A stretch of 64,000 bases of DNA, from NCBI RefSeq assembly GCF_945906775.1, contig NZ_CAMDRE010000002.1, positions 1-64,000 on the forward strand, in the 5' to 3' direction. This stretch comes from Citrobacter sp. Marseille-Q6884. GTDB lineage: Bacteria > Pseudomonadota > Gammaproteobacteria > Enterobacterales > Enterobacteriaceae. Below the pieces are notes generated by a model, which was given only the letters and a program-made list of their open reading frames with translations, was not told the origin of the DNA and did not search any database. A program made the position numbers and the translations under genes. This document shows positions 24,981 through 34,033 of the stretch, in pieces (the stretch's first letter is position 1; every line of letters begins with the position of its first letter).

Positions 24981-26864
24981 GTGAAATCCCCCGAATCTGA
25001 ACGCGAGCCGCTGTCAGGTCGTTTTGCGTTGCGTCTGTCTATCACGCAGGTTGTTCTCTATGGATGCATCGCCGTATGTGGCGCGTGCTACCTTTTTCTG
25101 GTTCTGCTGAATGAACCGGGCTTCTGGTTACCCTTTTACGGTCTGTTGCTGGCAACGGCATTTGTTGCCTTAGGGTTTATCGATAACGCCCAGCGCATGT
25201 TACCTACTGCGACGCTGGCGGCGAGTGACACGCCGGATACGCCCCCAACGAAACGTCTGCGTTTTCCCCCACGACTCACCGCATGGATACAACACGTCCA
25301 GCAAAATCTGGCCGTTACGTTGATGACGGCCTTGCTGGCGCTGGGATTTGCGTTCGGAAACCTCATCAACACGCGTCCGGCACTGCCGCCCGAGTTCTAC
25401 CGCATGGCGGTCTTCAGCGTGTTAATTGTTGCCAGCTTTGCGCTGCTGGTCATCGAGCGGATGCTCAGTTTTCAGCGTCCCCGTTCGTGGCGCTATCAGG
25501 CGGAATATGTCGGGCTGGCAAGGGTGGGGCTAAGCGTATTGCTGATCGCCGCGATTGCTCTGCTGATTTCCGCTTCCTTTCCTCTACTGGCAATAAGGCT
25601 CATCAATGTTGCCAGCTTCCTGATTTTATTGATTGCGCTGGAGTATTTGCTGCGCGCACTTGCCGCGTTGAGCTTACCGTCCGATGAGGGCGCACCGCGT
25701 TTTGTGACGCGCAGTTTACTGGCGGCGCAGTATCGCTGGCCTCCGCGTCCGCTGGCTTTTTTACTGGAACGAATCCAACGCCAGTTTGGCATTGATCTTC
25801 GCCAGATTCAGGCGTTTCGCCTGATGGCCCGACGCTTTTTACCGGTGACGGGAGCGATGCTCCTGCTGGGCTGGGTGTTCAGCGGGCTGACACAGATCCC
25901 GCTCCAGCAGCGCGGTATCTACGAACGCTTTGGCAGACCGGTTGCGGTATGGCAGCCAGGGCTTCATGTGGGATTGATGTGGCCATTTGGTCGTGTTATC
26001 GCGGTCGAAAATGGGACGGTGCATGAATTACAACTCAGCGATGTGACCGAGAAAACCCGCCGCGATACGCAGCCTGATACGGCAGAAGGGCCAGCGCCGC
26101 AGAGCAGTTGGCGGTTGTGGGATAACAATCATGCGACCGATCAGTCGCAGGTAATCGCCAGTAGTGCGTCAAACAGCCAGAGTTTTCAGATCGTGAATAT
26201 GGATATTCGCCTGATCTGGCGCGTGGGGCTGCGCGATCAGGACGCGCTCAATAGCCAGTATCAGACCGATGGCCTGCCGACGGTGATCCGCAGTATCGCG
26301 CGCCAGGTTCTGGTCAGCGAATTTGCTTCGAAACAACTTGATGAGCTTCTTAACGAGCAGCGTGTCACGCTGGCGCTCACATTGAATCGCCAAATCCAGC
26401 AGCGGCTGGATGCGCTACACAGCGGTGTGGAATTGCTGTTCACCCGGGTTGAGGCCATCCACCCTCCGGTAGGGGCTGCAAGTGCTTATCACGGCGTGCA
26501 GGCTGCGCAAATCGCCGCAACCGCGCTCATTGCCCGCGAGAAAGGGTATGCCGCCAGTGTGATCAGCGATGCTCAGCGTAACGCGTTAACCCGCTTAAAT
26601 GATGCCCAGGCATTTTCCCATGAAAATCTGGCTCGGGCTAACGCTGCGGCCGTTCAGTTCGCCGCTGAACATGACGCCTGGCGTGAGGCCGGTGACGCTT
26701 TTATTACCGAACGACGGTATGCCGTACTCACCCAAACGCTGGCACAAACGCCGCTCTTAATTATTGATAGCCACCTTCAGGGGAACAATGCGTCGGTACT
26801 CGATCTTCGCCAGTATCCGCTGCTGTTTGGTTGTCCCGACTCACAAAAGGCCTGCGCAAAATGA
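24981..26864 (+). CDS. SPFH-domain protein, HflK-like, with extended membrane region (1 of 3)
   Basis: 627 residues from GTG 24981, chosen because GGGAG lies 8 bases before it; the longer frame from 24846 has no signal. The first 320 residues hold about six membrane spans, unlike normal HflK, which has one. A further span near 330 leads into an SPFH/Band 7 domain (LTQIPLQQRGIYERFGRPVAVWQPGLHVGLMWPFGR), then the long helical region with ALxxxEGYAASVISDAQR-type sequence. SPFH proteins assemble into large rings that organise membrane proteins and restrain the FtsH protease. It overlaps the next gene by 4 bases. It is not the housekeeping hflK (no hflX, no hfq). Confidence 0.8.
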   Translation: MKSPESEREPLSGRFALRLSITQVVLYGCIAVCGACYLFLVLLNEPGFWLPFYGLLLATAFVALGFIDNAQRMLPTATLAASDTPDTPPTKRLRFPPRLTAWIQHVQQNLAVTLMTALLALGFAFGNLINTRPALPPEFYRMAVFSVLIVASFALLVIERMLSFQRPRSWRYQAEYVGLARVGLSVLLIAAIALLISASFPLLAIRLINVASFLILLIALEYLLRALAALSLPSDEGAPRFVTRSLLAAQYRWPPRPLAFLLERIQRQFGIDLRQIQAFRLMARRFLPVTGAMLLLGWVFSGLTQIPLQQRGIYERFGRPVAVWQPGLHVGLMWPFGRVIAVENGTVHELQLSDVTEKTRRDTQPDTAEGPAPQSSWRLWDNNHATDQSQVIASSASNSQSFQIVNMDIRLIWRVGLRDQDALNSQYQTDGLPTVIRSIARQVLVSEFASKQLDELLNEQRVTLALTLNRQIQQRLDALHSGVELLFTRVEAIHPPVGAASAYHGVQAAQIAATALIAREKGYAASVISDAQRNALTRLNDAQAFSHENLARANAAAVQFAAEHDAWREAGDAFITERRYAVLTQTLAQTPLLIIDSHLQGNNASVLDLRQYPLLFGCPDSQKACAK

Positions 26865-27871
26865 AGATCCATGCGATTACTCACCCGGTGACGGCGCCCA
26901 AAAATGCCCTGCATCGACCACCGTCAGCGAGGCCGACGGCTCCCTTTTGGCGAAAGCGGGCGCTACGTATTGTTATCGCTGTCCTGTTCATCGCCCTCGC
27001 GCTGTTAACGGCCAGTTTGCTGGAGGTACGGGCAGGAAGCGCCACCGTCGTGACACGGTTTGGTAGCCCGGTTCGCGTGCTGCTAACGCCCGGTCTGGCA
27101 TGGCGTATTCCCGCGCCGTTCGAAACGCCGGTCAATGTTGATCTCCGCGTGCGCTCAACTTCCAGCGGGTTGCAGGATGTGGGCACGCGCGATGGTTTAC
27201 GTGTGTTGGTTCAGGCCTGGGTCATCTGGAAAGTCAAACCGGATAACGATCATGTGCTGCGCTTTATTCGCGCGGTGCAAAACCAGCCCGACGAGGCTGC
27301 GCGTCAGATTCGGACATTTGTGGGCTCGGCGCTGGAAACCACGACCAGTAATTATGCGCTGGCGGATATCGTGAACACCGACAGCCGTAAGATCAAAATC
27401 AGCCAACTGGAACAACTGCTGCAGGAACAACTGAAAACCCAGTTGCTGAACAGCTACGGTATTGAGCTGATACAGGTGGGGATTGAACGCTTAACGCTGC
27501 CTGCCGTGACGCTGAATGCCACCGTTGATCGGATGCGCGCTGAGCGTGAAACCATTGCGACAGAACGGACGGCAGAAGGGAAGCGTCAGGCGGCGGAGAT
27601 CCACTCAAAAGCGGACAGAGATGCGCGCATTCTGGAAGCCGATGCCTCCGTTCAGGCGGCGACCATTACCGCCCAGGCGCAGCGTGATGCCGCCAGTATC
27701 TATGGCAAGGCCTGGGCCAGCGATCCTCAGCTCTATAACCTGCTGCGTTCACTGGATACCTTAAATTCAGTGATCAACACCCGTACCCGTTTGGTATTAA
27801 GTACCGATGCTGCCCCCTTTAAGGCGCTGGTGCAGTCCCCGGATGAAACAACAGAGCTGAAACGGCCATGA
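26861..27871 (+). CDS. SPFH-domain protein, HflC-like (2 of 3)
   Basis: 336 residues from ATG 26861, overlapping the previous stop (ATGA). One membrane span (about 35-55, LRIVIAVLFIALALLTASLL) is followed by a Band 7 domain that begins EVRAGSATVVTRFGSPVRVLLTPGL, then a helical arm rich in Ala, Glu and Arg (ERETIATERTAEGKRQAAEI, with ASIYGKAWASDPQLYNLLRSL), the HflC hallmark. Housekeeping HflC forms a cage with HflK around FtsH. Here it is likely to pair with the two SPFH neighbours. Overlaps the third SPFH gene by 4 bases. Confidence 0.85.
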   Translation: MKIHAITHPVTAPKNALHRPPSARPTAPFWRKRALRIVIAVLFIALALLTASLLEVRAGSATVVTRFGSPVRVLLTPGLAWRIPAPFETPVNVDLRVRSTSSGLQDVGTRDGLRVLVQAWVIWKVKPDNDHVLRFIRAVQNQPDEAARQIRTFVGSALETTTSNYALADIVNTDSRKIKISQLEQLLQEQLKTQLLNSYGIELIQVGIERLTLPAVTLNATVDRMRAERETIATERTAEGKRQAAEIHSKADRDARILEADASVQAATITAQAQRDAASIYGKAWASDPQLYNLLRSLDTLNSVINTRTRLVLSTDAAPFKALVQSPDETTELKRP

Positions 27872-28938
27872 GAACAACGACCTCTGCCCGTACGCCGTGG
27901 GGACAATCCTACCGTATTGCCTTTTTCACGCTGTATGGCGCGGCGATCCTGGCGGCAGGCGCATGGCTGTTTTCCAGTATCCATGAGATTGCGCCAGACA
28001 GTCGTGCGGTCGTCTTTCATTTTGGCAATCCGACGCGTGTCGAAAATGCCGGGCTGTTGTTTGCCTGGCCGCAGCCAATAGACCGGGTTGAGCAAGTGCC
28101 CGGCGCTGAACGCGTGATTGAACGGGATGTCCGGGCGCTCCAGCGTAGTGTGCAACTTGAATCGGTGAATAGCTGGGAACTGGACAGTGATGCCGGGGCC
28201 GGTGCGGGCTATCTGCTGACCGGCGATGCCGGTGTGGTGCAGCTTAACGTGCGCGTATTTTATCGAGTCAGCGACCCGATTCGCTACGCCTTGCAGCGCC
28301 CGCATATTGACCCCTTGCTCGACCGCTTAACCCAGCGCGCGGCGGCGGTAGTTTGCGTCGGTCGCGATCTGGACACGATTCTGGTTGCCCGCCCCGAGGC
28401 GCGGCAAAATGATGCCCGCGCAGCGGAAGAGCGTATTCGTCTGCGCAGCGACTTCAAACAGGCGATGGCGCACAGCCTGGCGCAACTGGCCGACAGCGGC
28501 AACGATCCGGGCATCACGATTGAACGCGTTGATATTGCATCCTCACTGCCGGTGAATGCGGTCGCGGCGTTCGATGCGGTGTTAACGGCCAGCCAGCAGG
28601 CGGAACAGGCTATCGCCAGTGCCCGTAATGATGCCAGTCTGCGGATGCAAAAAGCGCAACAGCAGGCGGATCGCACTCTGCAACAGGCGCAGGCCAGCGG
28701 CGAAGAAAAGGTCGCCAAAGCGCATGTCGATACCCAGGCGATCTTTGCGCTGGCGCAGGCGCGAAAAGAGGGGATGGATGGCGGTATGTTGCAGAGGATC
28801 TGGAGTGAAAAAATTACCGCGTTGATGGCGAAAGCGGGGCAGGTCACGACCATTGCTTCAGGTCAGGACAGCCAGCTGATCCTGCAAAGTGAACCGACAG
28901 CGGTGACGTCATCCTCCGCGAGCGAGCGTAAACCATGA
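27868..28938 (+). CDS. SPFH-domain protein, HflK-like (3 of 3)
   Basis: 356 residues. One membrane span (about 17-37), then the Band 7 domain opening IHEIAPDSRAVVFHFGNPTR, and a long Ala/Gln-rich helical arm (NDASLRMQKAQQQADRTLQQ) as in HflK. The C-terminus is polar and low in structure. It overlaps the previous gene and the P-type ATPase gene by 4 bases each, so all four are translationally coupled. The conserved link to the ATPase suggests that the SPFH assembly encloses or stabilises the pump. That is inference. Confidence 0.83.
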   Translation: MRTTTSARTPWGQSYRIAFFTLYGAAILAAGAWLFSSIHEIAPDSRAVVFHFGNPTRVENAGLLFAWPQPIDRVEQVPGAERVIERDVRALQRSVQLESVNSWELDSDAGAGAGYLLTGDAGVVQLNVRVFYRVSDPIRYALQRPHIDPLLDRLTQRAAAVVCVGRDLDTILVARPEARQNDARAAEERIRLRSDFKQAMAHSLAQLADSGNDPGITIERVDIASSLPVNAVAAFDAVLTASQQAEQAIASARNDASLRMQKAQQQADRTLQQAQASGEEKVAKAHVDTQAIFALAQARKEGMDGGMLQRIWSEKITALMAKAGQVTTIASGQDSQLILQSEPTAVTSSSASERKP

Positions 28939-30845
28939 GCCATCAATGTAGCCACGGGCATACTGATCATTTCAGCAGCCAGTTATTAACGCCTGACGAA
29001 CAACGGCGAATGTCGCGTCAGCTGACGCTGGTCATGACAACGATTGGATTACTCCTGTTAAGCCTGGCGTGGCGCGCGATTGCGCCGGAACAACCGGCGA
29101 TCAGCGATATTTTAGCGGGTGTCGCCTGGCTGCTGGTGGCGGTCCCGGTGCTTCGTGCGGGATGGCACAGCCTGCTGCATCCTGATCTGCACGGCGTGAC
29201 CGACCTGCTGATTGTGCTGGCGATGCTCGGCGCCTGGGCGTTGGGCGATTTAATGACGGCTGCTCTTTTGCCGATCATTATGATTTTCGGGCATATCCTC
29301 GAAGAACGAAGCGTGATGGGAACGCGACAGGCGATTGCCGGGCTGAGTAAACTGACCCGCAGCAAAGCATGGCGCGTGCGGGCCGATGGTTCGCTGGAGA
29401 GTACTGACAGCGAGCATCTGCAAGCGGGCGATGTCGTTGAAGTCCGCGCGGGCGATAATATCCCGGCAGATGGTCGGGTAATTTCCGGGCAGGCCAGTCT
29501 GGATGTGGCCTCCATCACCGGAGAGTCCGTCCCGCTGGAAGCCGAACCGGGGATGGCGATTTATGGCGGTGCGACCAATCTGAATGGCGTATTGCGGGTT
29601 GAGGTGACCCACACGGGGGAATCCTCAACGCTTGGGAAAGTGATTGCGCTGATGAAGAACGCCGAGCATGCCAAACCGCCGATAACCCGCATGCTGGAAC
29701 GCTACGCCGGGCACTATCTGATCCTGGTGTTACTGATTGCCGCGACCACCTGGTTTTTAACCTACAACAGCCAGGCGATGTTGGCGGTTCTGGTGGCGGC
29801 GTGTCCTTGTGCGCTGGTGCTCTCGGCGCCCGCGACCGCAATGGCGGGGATTGCGGTTGCCGCGCGACACGGGATCCTGATTCGCAATGCCGCATTTCTG
29901 GAAGAACTGGCCGATGTGGATGCGCTGATTATTGATAAGACCGGTACGCTGACGCAGGGGCGTTTGCGGCTAACCGATATCGTCCCGCAGGACGGTGTTG
30001 CGCGTGAATCACTGTTGCCGTTGGCGGCAGCACTGGGGGCAACCAGCCACCATCCGGTGAGTCGCGCCCTCGCTGAATGTGCACCGTCTGCCGAACTTCC
30101 TGTCTTACAGGAAATCCGCGAAGTGCAGGGGCTGGGCGTGATGGCTCGCACCGATGCAGGGCTGGCTCTGCTGGGGCGGGCGGCGCTCTTTAAGCAGTAT
30201 CAGATAACGCTTTTACCGCTGCCGGAACACGATGGCCCCGTGGTCGGGCTGGCGTTGAACCAGCGTTTCCTCGGGTGGTTGCTGCTGGACGATACTATCC
30301 GACCCGAAGCCTCTGAGGCGATGGCGGCGCTCAGAGCGTTGGGGATTGCCCGACAGCAGCTACTGACCGGCGATCGGTTATCCGCCGCGCAACGGGTCGC
30401 GCAGGATGCGGGGATCGATGAACTGGCGGTCGAGGCGCTGCCTGCAGAAAAATTGCAGCAGGTGCAACAGGCGGTGAACGAAGGCTGGCGACCGCTGGTG
30501 GTGGGAGATGGTATTAACGATGCGCTGGCATTAAAAGCCGGCGCGGTGGGCATTGCGATGGGGAGCAATGGCGCGGATATCGTACTCGCTTCGGCTGACG
30601 TGGTCTTAACCGGCGGGGATTTGCGCCGCTTACCGACGGCGGTGCGTTTAAGCCGCAAATGCCGCCATACCTTACAGGTCAATGTGTTTATTGGTCTGGG
30701 GTGGACGATCCTGATTGTGGCCGCCGCGGCGTTGGGATGGCTGGGTGCAGCAGGTGCGCTGGTCGCGGCTATTCTGCATAACCTGAGCACATTGTTGGTG
30801 CTGTTGAATACCGGACGGCTACTGCAGTTTGATGAAACGCGCTAA
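28935..30845 (+). CDS. P1B-type heavy-metal-transporting ATPase lacking a heavy-metal-associated domain
   Basis: 636 residues. All catalytic motifs are present: TGES in the actuator domain, the transmembrane CPC (AACPCALVLSAPA), phosphorylation site DKTGTLT, SHHPVS nucleotide-binding HP motif, and VVGDGINDALALK. There is no ferredoxin-like HMA domain; the N-terminus is only a short His/Cys stretch (MSHQCSHGHTDHF). The last two spans do not match the usual zinc/cadmium type: where ZntA has a Lys in span 7 and DTG in span 8, this protein has Trp (FIGLGW) and HNLST. Metal specificity is therefore uncertain. It is the last gene of the SPFH operon and is followed by a terminator. Confidence 0.88.
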   Translation: MSHQCSHGHTDHFSSQLLTPDEQRRMSRQLTLVMTTIGLLLLSLAWRAIAPEQPAISDILAGVAWLLVAVPVLRAGWHSLLHPDLHGVTDLLIVLAMLGAWALGDLMTAALLPIIMIFGHILEERSVMGTRQAIAGLSKLTRSKAWRVRADGSLESTDSEHLQAGDVVEVRAGDNIPADGRVISGQASLDVASITGESVPLEAEPGMAIYGGATNLNGVLRVEVTHTGESSTLGKVIALMKNAEHAKPPITRMLERYAGHYLILVLLIAATTWFLTYNSQAMLAVLVAACPCALVLSAPATAMAGIAVAARHGILIRNAAFLEELADVDALIIDKTGTLTQGRLRLTDIVPQDGVARESLLPLAAALGATSHHPVSRALAECAPSAELPVLQEIREVQGLGVMARTDAGLALLGRAALFKQYQITLLPLPEHDGPVVGLALNQRFLGWLLLDDTIRPEASEAMAALRALGIARQQLLTGDRLSAAQRVAQDAGIDELAVEALPAEKLQQVQQAVNEGWRPLVVGDGINDALALKAGAVGIAMGSNGADIVLASADVVLTGGDLRRLPTAVRLSRKCRHTLQVNVFIGLGWTILIVAAAALGWLGAAGALVAAILHNLSTLLVLLNTGRLLQFDETR

Positions 30846-30888
30846 GTGACGGGCGGTGGAAGCGTCGCCGTCGATAAGGGCTCAGGCT

Positions 30889-30916
30889 AAAACAGCGTGT
30901 TGAACAGGCTGTTTTT
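30889..30916 (+). terminator. Rho-independent terminator of the SPFH/P-type ATPase operon
   Basis: AAAACAGC (30889-30896) pairs with GCTGTTTT (30908-30915) with an 11-base loop and a short T-run. It lies 43 bases after the ATPase stop codon and before the convergent lsrE. Confidence 0.7.
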
Positions 30917-30952
30917 GCCGGAGCCAGATTATCCCTCTTATCTGCCACCGAT

Positions 30953-31699
30953 TCATTGCGGCGCGGTGCGCAATACCGATAACCAGTGTTGTGTAGTGTC
31001 GTAGAAGCGATCCCCCTTGAATAACGCGCTCCCGGAAACGACCCGTTCTACGCCACTGGCTTTCAACCCGGTCAGTTGATCCAGCGTCAGGGAACCATCC
31101 ACCGCCACGATCACGTCTTGCGTTTTCCCCCTGGACGCCAGCAATTGCGCCAGTTGCTCCAGACGATTGAGCAGATCGGTCTCAGCGACTTTACTGCCAT
31201 AACCCGGATTAACCGCCAGCACCTGAATCATCTCTACTTCATTCAGCACCGGCAAAATCACCTCCAGCGGTGTGGCCGGGCACAGGCTAATGCCGCGTAA
31301 TACCGGCATAACGCCGCCCTGTACCGCCGCCTGCTGCTGACCCAGCCAGTGCAGAATGTGGTGCAAATGGCGATTGCCTTCAACTTGCACCGTCACGCAA
31401 TGCGCACCGGCTTTCACACACTCCACGACGACCGGCCAGGGCTCTTCCACCATTAAATGCACATCTTTAATCATGTGTGAGGGAAGCTGGGAAACGGCCC
31501 AGGGACCGACGGTAAACTGCGGGCAAAAGCGACCATCCATGAGATCCAGATGCAGCAGGGGTAATTCGAGGGACTCAAGCTCGCTCAGATATTGACCCAG
31601 TTTTATCCAGGACGCCGCCAGAATGCCGACGCTCAGCGGATGTTGCTTCATCCGCAGGACGCACTCTTCGCGGCTTAAACCGGCAAAAATCCTGTTCAT
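30953..31699 (-). CDS. lsrE: LsrE, ribulose-phosphate 3-epimerase-like protein of the AI-2 operon
   Basis: 248 residues, a TIM-barrel protein of the ribulose-phosphate 3-epimerase family. Metal-ligand regions are kept: LLHLDLMDGRFCPQ, DVHLMVEEP and VIVAVDGSL; the phosphate-binding end is GVERVVSGSALF. It is the last gene of lsrACDBFGE, 10 bases after lsrG, with AAGGGG before the ATG. lsrE is present in Salmonella lsr operons and absent from the E. coli K-12 operon. Its exact reaction on phospho-AI-2 products is not settled, and it is dispensable in Salmonella as I recall. Confidence 0.87.
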   Translation of the reverse strand: MNRIFAGLSREECVLRMKQHPLSVGILAASWIKLGQYLSELESLELPLLHLDLMDGRFCPQFTVGPWAVSQLPSHMIKDVHLMVEEPWPVVVECVKAGAHCVTVQVEGNRHLHHILHWLGQQQAAVQGGVMPVLRGISLCPATPLEVILPVLNEVEMIQVLAVNPGYGSKVAETDLLNRLEQLAQLLASRGKTQDVIVAVDGSLTLDQLTGLKASGVERVVSGSALFKGDRFYDTTQHWLSVLRTAPQ

Positions 31700-31709
31700 C
31701 CGTAACCCC

Positions 31710-32000
31710 TTACGGCATCAGCCCGTTGAATACCGTTTTTTTACGCGGCATCGTCATCAGCGGTTCCAGTTGTTCCACACAGGTTTTATAGTGCGGCGTG
31801 GTTTTGTGAAATGCCACGGCCTGTTCATCGGTGTAGGCTTCGTAGATAAAAAAGCGCGTCGGGATGTCGGGGTCTTGTAATACGTCAAAGCGTAAATTCC
31901 CCGGCTCCGCGACAGACCCCAGATGGTTTTGCCGAAAAACCTCAATAAACTGTTCCACCTTATCTTCATGAACGTTTATTTCTACCAGCGTGACGTGCAT
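31710..32000 (-). CDS. lsrG: LsrG, phospho-AI-2 isomerase
   Basis: 96 residues of the antibiotic-biosynthesis-monooxygenase (ABM) fold, starting MHVTLVEINVHEDKVEQFIE and containing the conserved FFIYEAYTDEQAVAFHKTTPHY segment. LsrG isomerises phospho-AI-2 (P-DPD) to the 3-hydroxy-2,4-pentanedione form, which LsrF then cleaves. It lies between lsrF and lsrE in the usual order. A hairpin in the 74-base gap ahead of it may lower its expression relative to the transporter genes. Confidence 0.95.
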   Translation of the reverse strand: MHVTLVEINVHEDKVEQFIEVFRQNHLGSVAEPGNLRFDVLQDPDIPTRFFIYEAYTDEQAVAFHKTTPHYKTCVEQLEPLMTMPRKKTVFNGLMP

Positions 32001-32028
32001 AAGATCTCTCCATCATCAGTCGTTCAGC

Positions 32029-32066
32029 GCCGGATAAAACAGCATGGCGGCTGAGTTTTATCCGGC
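32029..32066. repeat. REP-like hairpin between lsrF and lsrG
   Basis: GCCGGATAAAAC (32029-32040) and GTTTTATCCGGC (32055-32066) form a perfect 12-base stem with a 14-base loop. The GCCGGAT...ATCCGGC ends are typical of enterobacterial REP/PU elements. Likely stabilises upstream lsrACDBF mRNA. Confidence 0.7.
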
Positions 32067-32074
32067 TGGCTGCG

Positions 32075-32956
32075 TTATTTCGCGTTGATTTCGTTCAGGT
32101 ACAGTTCATAGGCGCGCGCCGCGGTTTCATTGTGATGAACGACGGCATGTACGGCCTTCAGCATGGCGACAGGATGTTCTGACTGGAAAATATTGCGTCC
32201 CATGTCTACCCCGGCAGCACCCTGATCAATCGCCTGCCAGCACATTTCCAGCGCCTCACGTTCCGGCAATTTTTTGCCGCCAGCAATCACGATAGGTACC
32301 GGGCAGCCGGAGGCGATGCGCTCAAACCCGGTGTCCACGTAGTAGGTTTTAATGATCTGCGCGCCCATTTCGGCGGCAATACGGGTGGCCAGCGAGAAGT
32401 AACGCTGATCGCGAGCCATATCTTTGCCCACCCCGGTCACCGCCATGGTCGGCATCCCGACTTTCATCCCTGCATCCACCAACTGGATGATATTTTTAAT
32501 CGACTGGTGCTCATGCTCGGTACCGATATACACCTGCGCAGCCATTGCACAGCTGTTGAGGCGCACGGCATCTTCGGTACAAACGGCAACCGCTTCATTG
32601 CTGAGTTCGGTCAGAATGGAGTTGGCGCCAGAGGCGCGCAGCACCACCGGTTTATTGGTCGCGGGCGGCACGACGCTGCGTAAAATACCGCGGGTACACA
32701 TCAGCACATCGGTGTATTCAAACAGGGGCGCAATTGTGACGTCGATACGTTCAAGCCCGGTGGTCGGCCCCTGAAAATAGCCATGATCGAAGGCCAGCAT
32801 GACGGTCTTCCCGGTTTTGGGATTAAAAATCCGGGATAAACGGGACTGCATGCCCCAATCCAGCGCCCCGCAGCCTTTCAGGGTGAACGGGGTGTTCTGC
32901 TGAGGTTTATCCGTATAGAAATTTTTACCGTCTTTAATGTCATCTAAATCAGCCAT
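32075..32956 (-). CDS. lsrF: LsrF, 3-hydroxy-5-phosphonooxypentane-2,4-dione thiolase
   Basis: 293 residues with a TIM-barrel of the DeoC/FbaB aldolase type. The active-site Lys lies in IIKTYYVDTGFERI and the phosphate-binding loop in PIVIAGGKKLP. LsrF transfers an acetyl group from the LsrG product to CoA, giving acetyl-CoA and dihydroxyacetone phosphate, so AI-2 ends in central metabolism. Fifth gene of the operon, 27 bases after lsrB. Confidence 0.96.
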   Translation of the reverse strand: MADLDDIKDGKNFYTDKPQQNTPFTLKGCGALDWGMQSRLSRIFNPKTGKTVMLAFDHGYFQGPTTGLERIDVTIAPLFEYTDVLMCTRGILRSVVPPATNKPVVLRASGANSILTELSNEAVAVCTEDAVRLNSCAMAAQVYIGTEHEHQSIKNIIQLVDAGMKVGMPTMAVTGVGKDMARDQRYFSLATRIAAEMGAQIIKTYYVDTGFERIASGCPVPIVIAGGKKLPEREALEMCWQAIDQGAAGVDMGRNIFQSEHPVAMLKAVHAVVHHNETAARAYELYLNEINAK

Positions 32957-32983
32957 GATTTTCTCCGTATTTCATCGTGGATA

Positions 32984-34006
32984 TCAGAAGTCGTACTGGT
33001 CGATATTGTCTTTGGTAAACACCACACGCTGAGGCAGCAGAACAATGCCGTTACCTTTCGCTTCATAGTCGTAGCCCTGAACGCTGTTGGGGGAGACGTC
33101 TACCTGGCCAATACCCGGAATATCCAGTTTGGCGCCAACGTCCAGCGCTTTGTTTTTCAGCAAGGCGTCAGCAACATGGATGGAGATCTTGCCTTGCTGA
33201 ACCACGTCCCACAGACCGAACGCTTTCACCGTGTCGCGTTTCACATAGGGGCGCATCACATTCGGCGTACTGAAACCCACGATGGCGACATTTTTATTTT
33301 TCAGGTTTTCAGCAGCCTGGGCGGCGGCAGGGAGCGCATTGGCGTCGGGAGCAATAATGATGTCCAGATCGCTATACGCCTTGAGGATACCTTCGGCGGT
33401 TTGCAGAGATTTCGTGGCATCGTTATAACCAAACTGCGTGGTCACCACTTCCCAGCCCGGATGCTCGCTGGCGATTTTCGCCTTCGCTTCTTTGACCCAC
33501 TGGTTCTGATCCGTCACGGTGGGGCTGGAGTAGAAGAAGGCCACTTTGGCTTTCTCTTTGCTCACCTGGCTGGACGCCATATCCACCAGTAATCCCCCTA
33601 GCTGGGCTGGCGTTCCCTGGTTGATGTAATAGGAACGGCATTCGGGTTTGGTGTCAGAGTCCCAGGTCAGCACTTTGACGCCGCGCTGCATCGCGCGTTT
33701 GAGCGCCGGACACAGCCCTTCAGGAGAGACCGCGGAAACCACAATGGCGTTATAGCCCTGGTTGACAAAGTTATTAATCAGCTGAACCTGCCCGGAAACG
33801 CTCGGCTCTGTTGGACCGTCGTAGGTGACATCCACGCCCAGTTCTTTTCCGGCTTCCAGCGCGCCGTTGCCGCCGCTGGTGAAAAAACCCACCCCGACCA
33901 GTTTAGGAATAAAGGCGATCCGTTCTGCGGCATTGGCATTCATAGCAAACGTGGCCAGACCGAGAGCGCTGAGTAAGGCCATTTTTTTCATACCTTGCAT
34001 AGTCAT
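32984..34006 (-). CDS. lsrB: LsrB, periplasmic AI-2-binding protein
   Basis: 340 residues with a Sec signal (MKKMALLSALGLATFAMNAN, cleavage after ANA) and a sugar-binding-protein fold of the RbsB type. It captures the furanosyl AI-2 signal in the periplasm for the LsrACD ABC importer. The mature protein opens AERIAFIPKLVGVGFFTSGG, the LsrB family start. AAGGAG 6 bases upstream supports ATG 34006. Confidence 0.96.
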   Translation of the reverse strand: MTMQGMKKMALLSALGLATFAMNANAAERIAFIPKLVGVGFFTSGGNGALEAGKELGVDVTYDGPTEPSVSGQVQLINNFVNQGYNAIVVSAVSPEGLCPALKRAMQRGVKVLTWDSDTKPECRSYYINQGTPAQLGGLLVDMASSQVSKEKAKVAFFYSSPTVTDQNQWVKEAKAKIASEHPGWEVVTTQFGYNDATKSLQTAEGILKAYSDLDIIIAPDANALPAAAQAAENLKNKNVAIVGFSTPNVMRPYVKRDTVKAFGLWDVVQQGKISIHVADALLKNKALDVGAKLDIPGIGQVDVSPNSVQGYDYEAKGNGIVLLPQRVVFTKDNIDQYDF

Positions 34007-34033
34007 GTGTTTCTCCTTGAGTGAGATTCGTTA

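Noticed and set aside
24981..28938. Housekeeping hflK-hflC
   Set aside because: There are three SPFH genes, no hfq/hflX neighbours, and the first has many extra membrane spans; this is a paralogous set.
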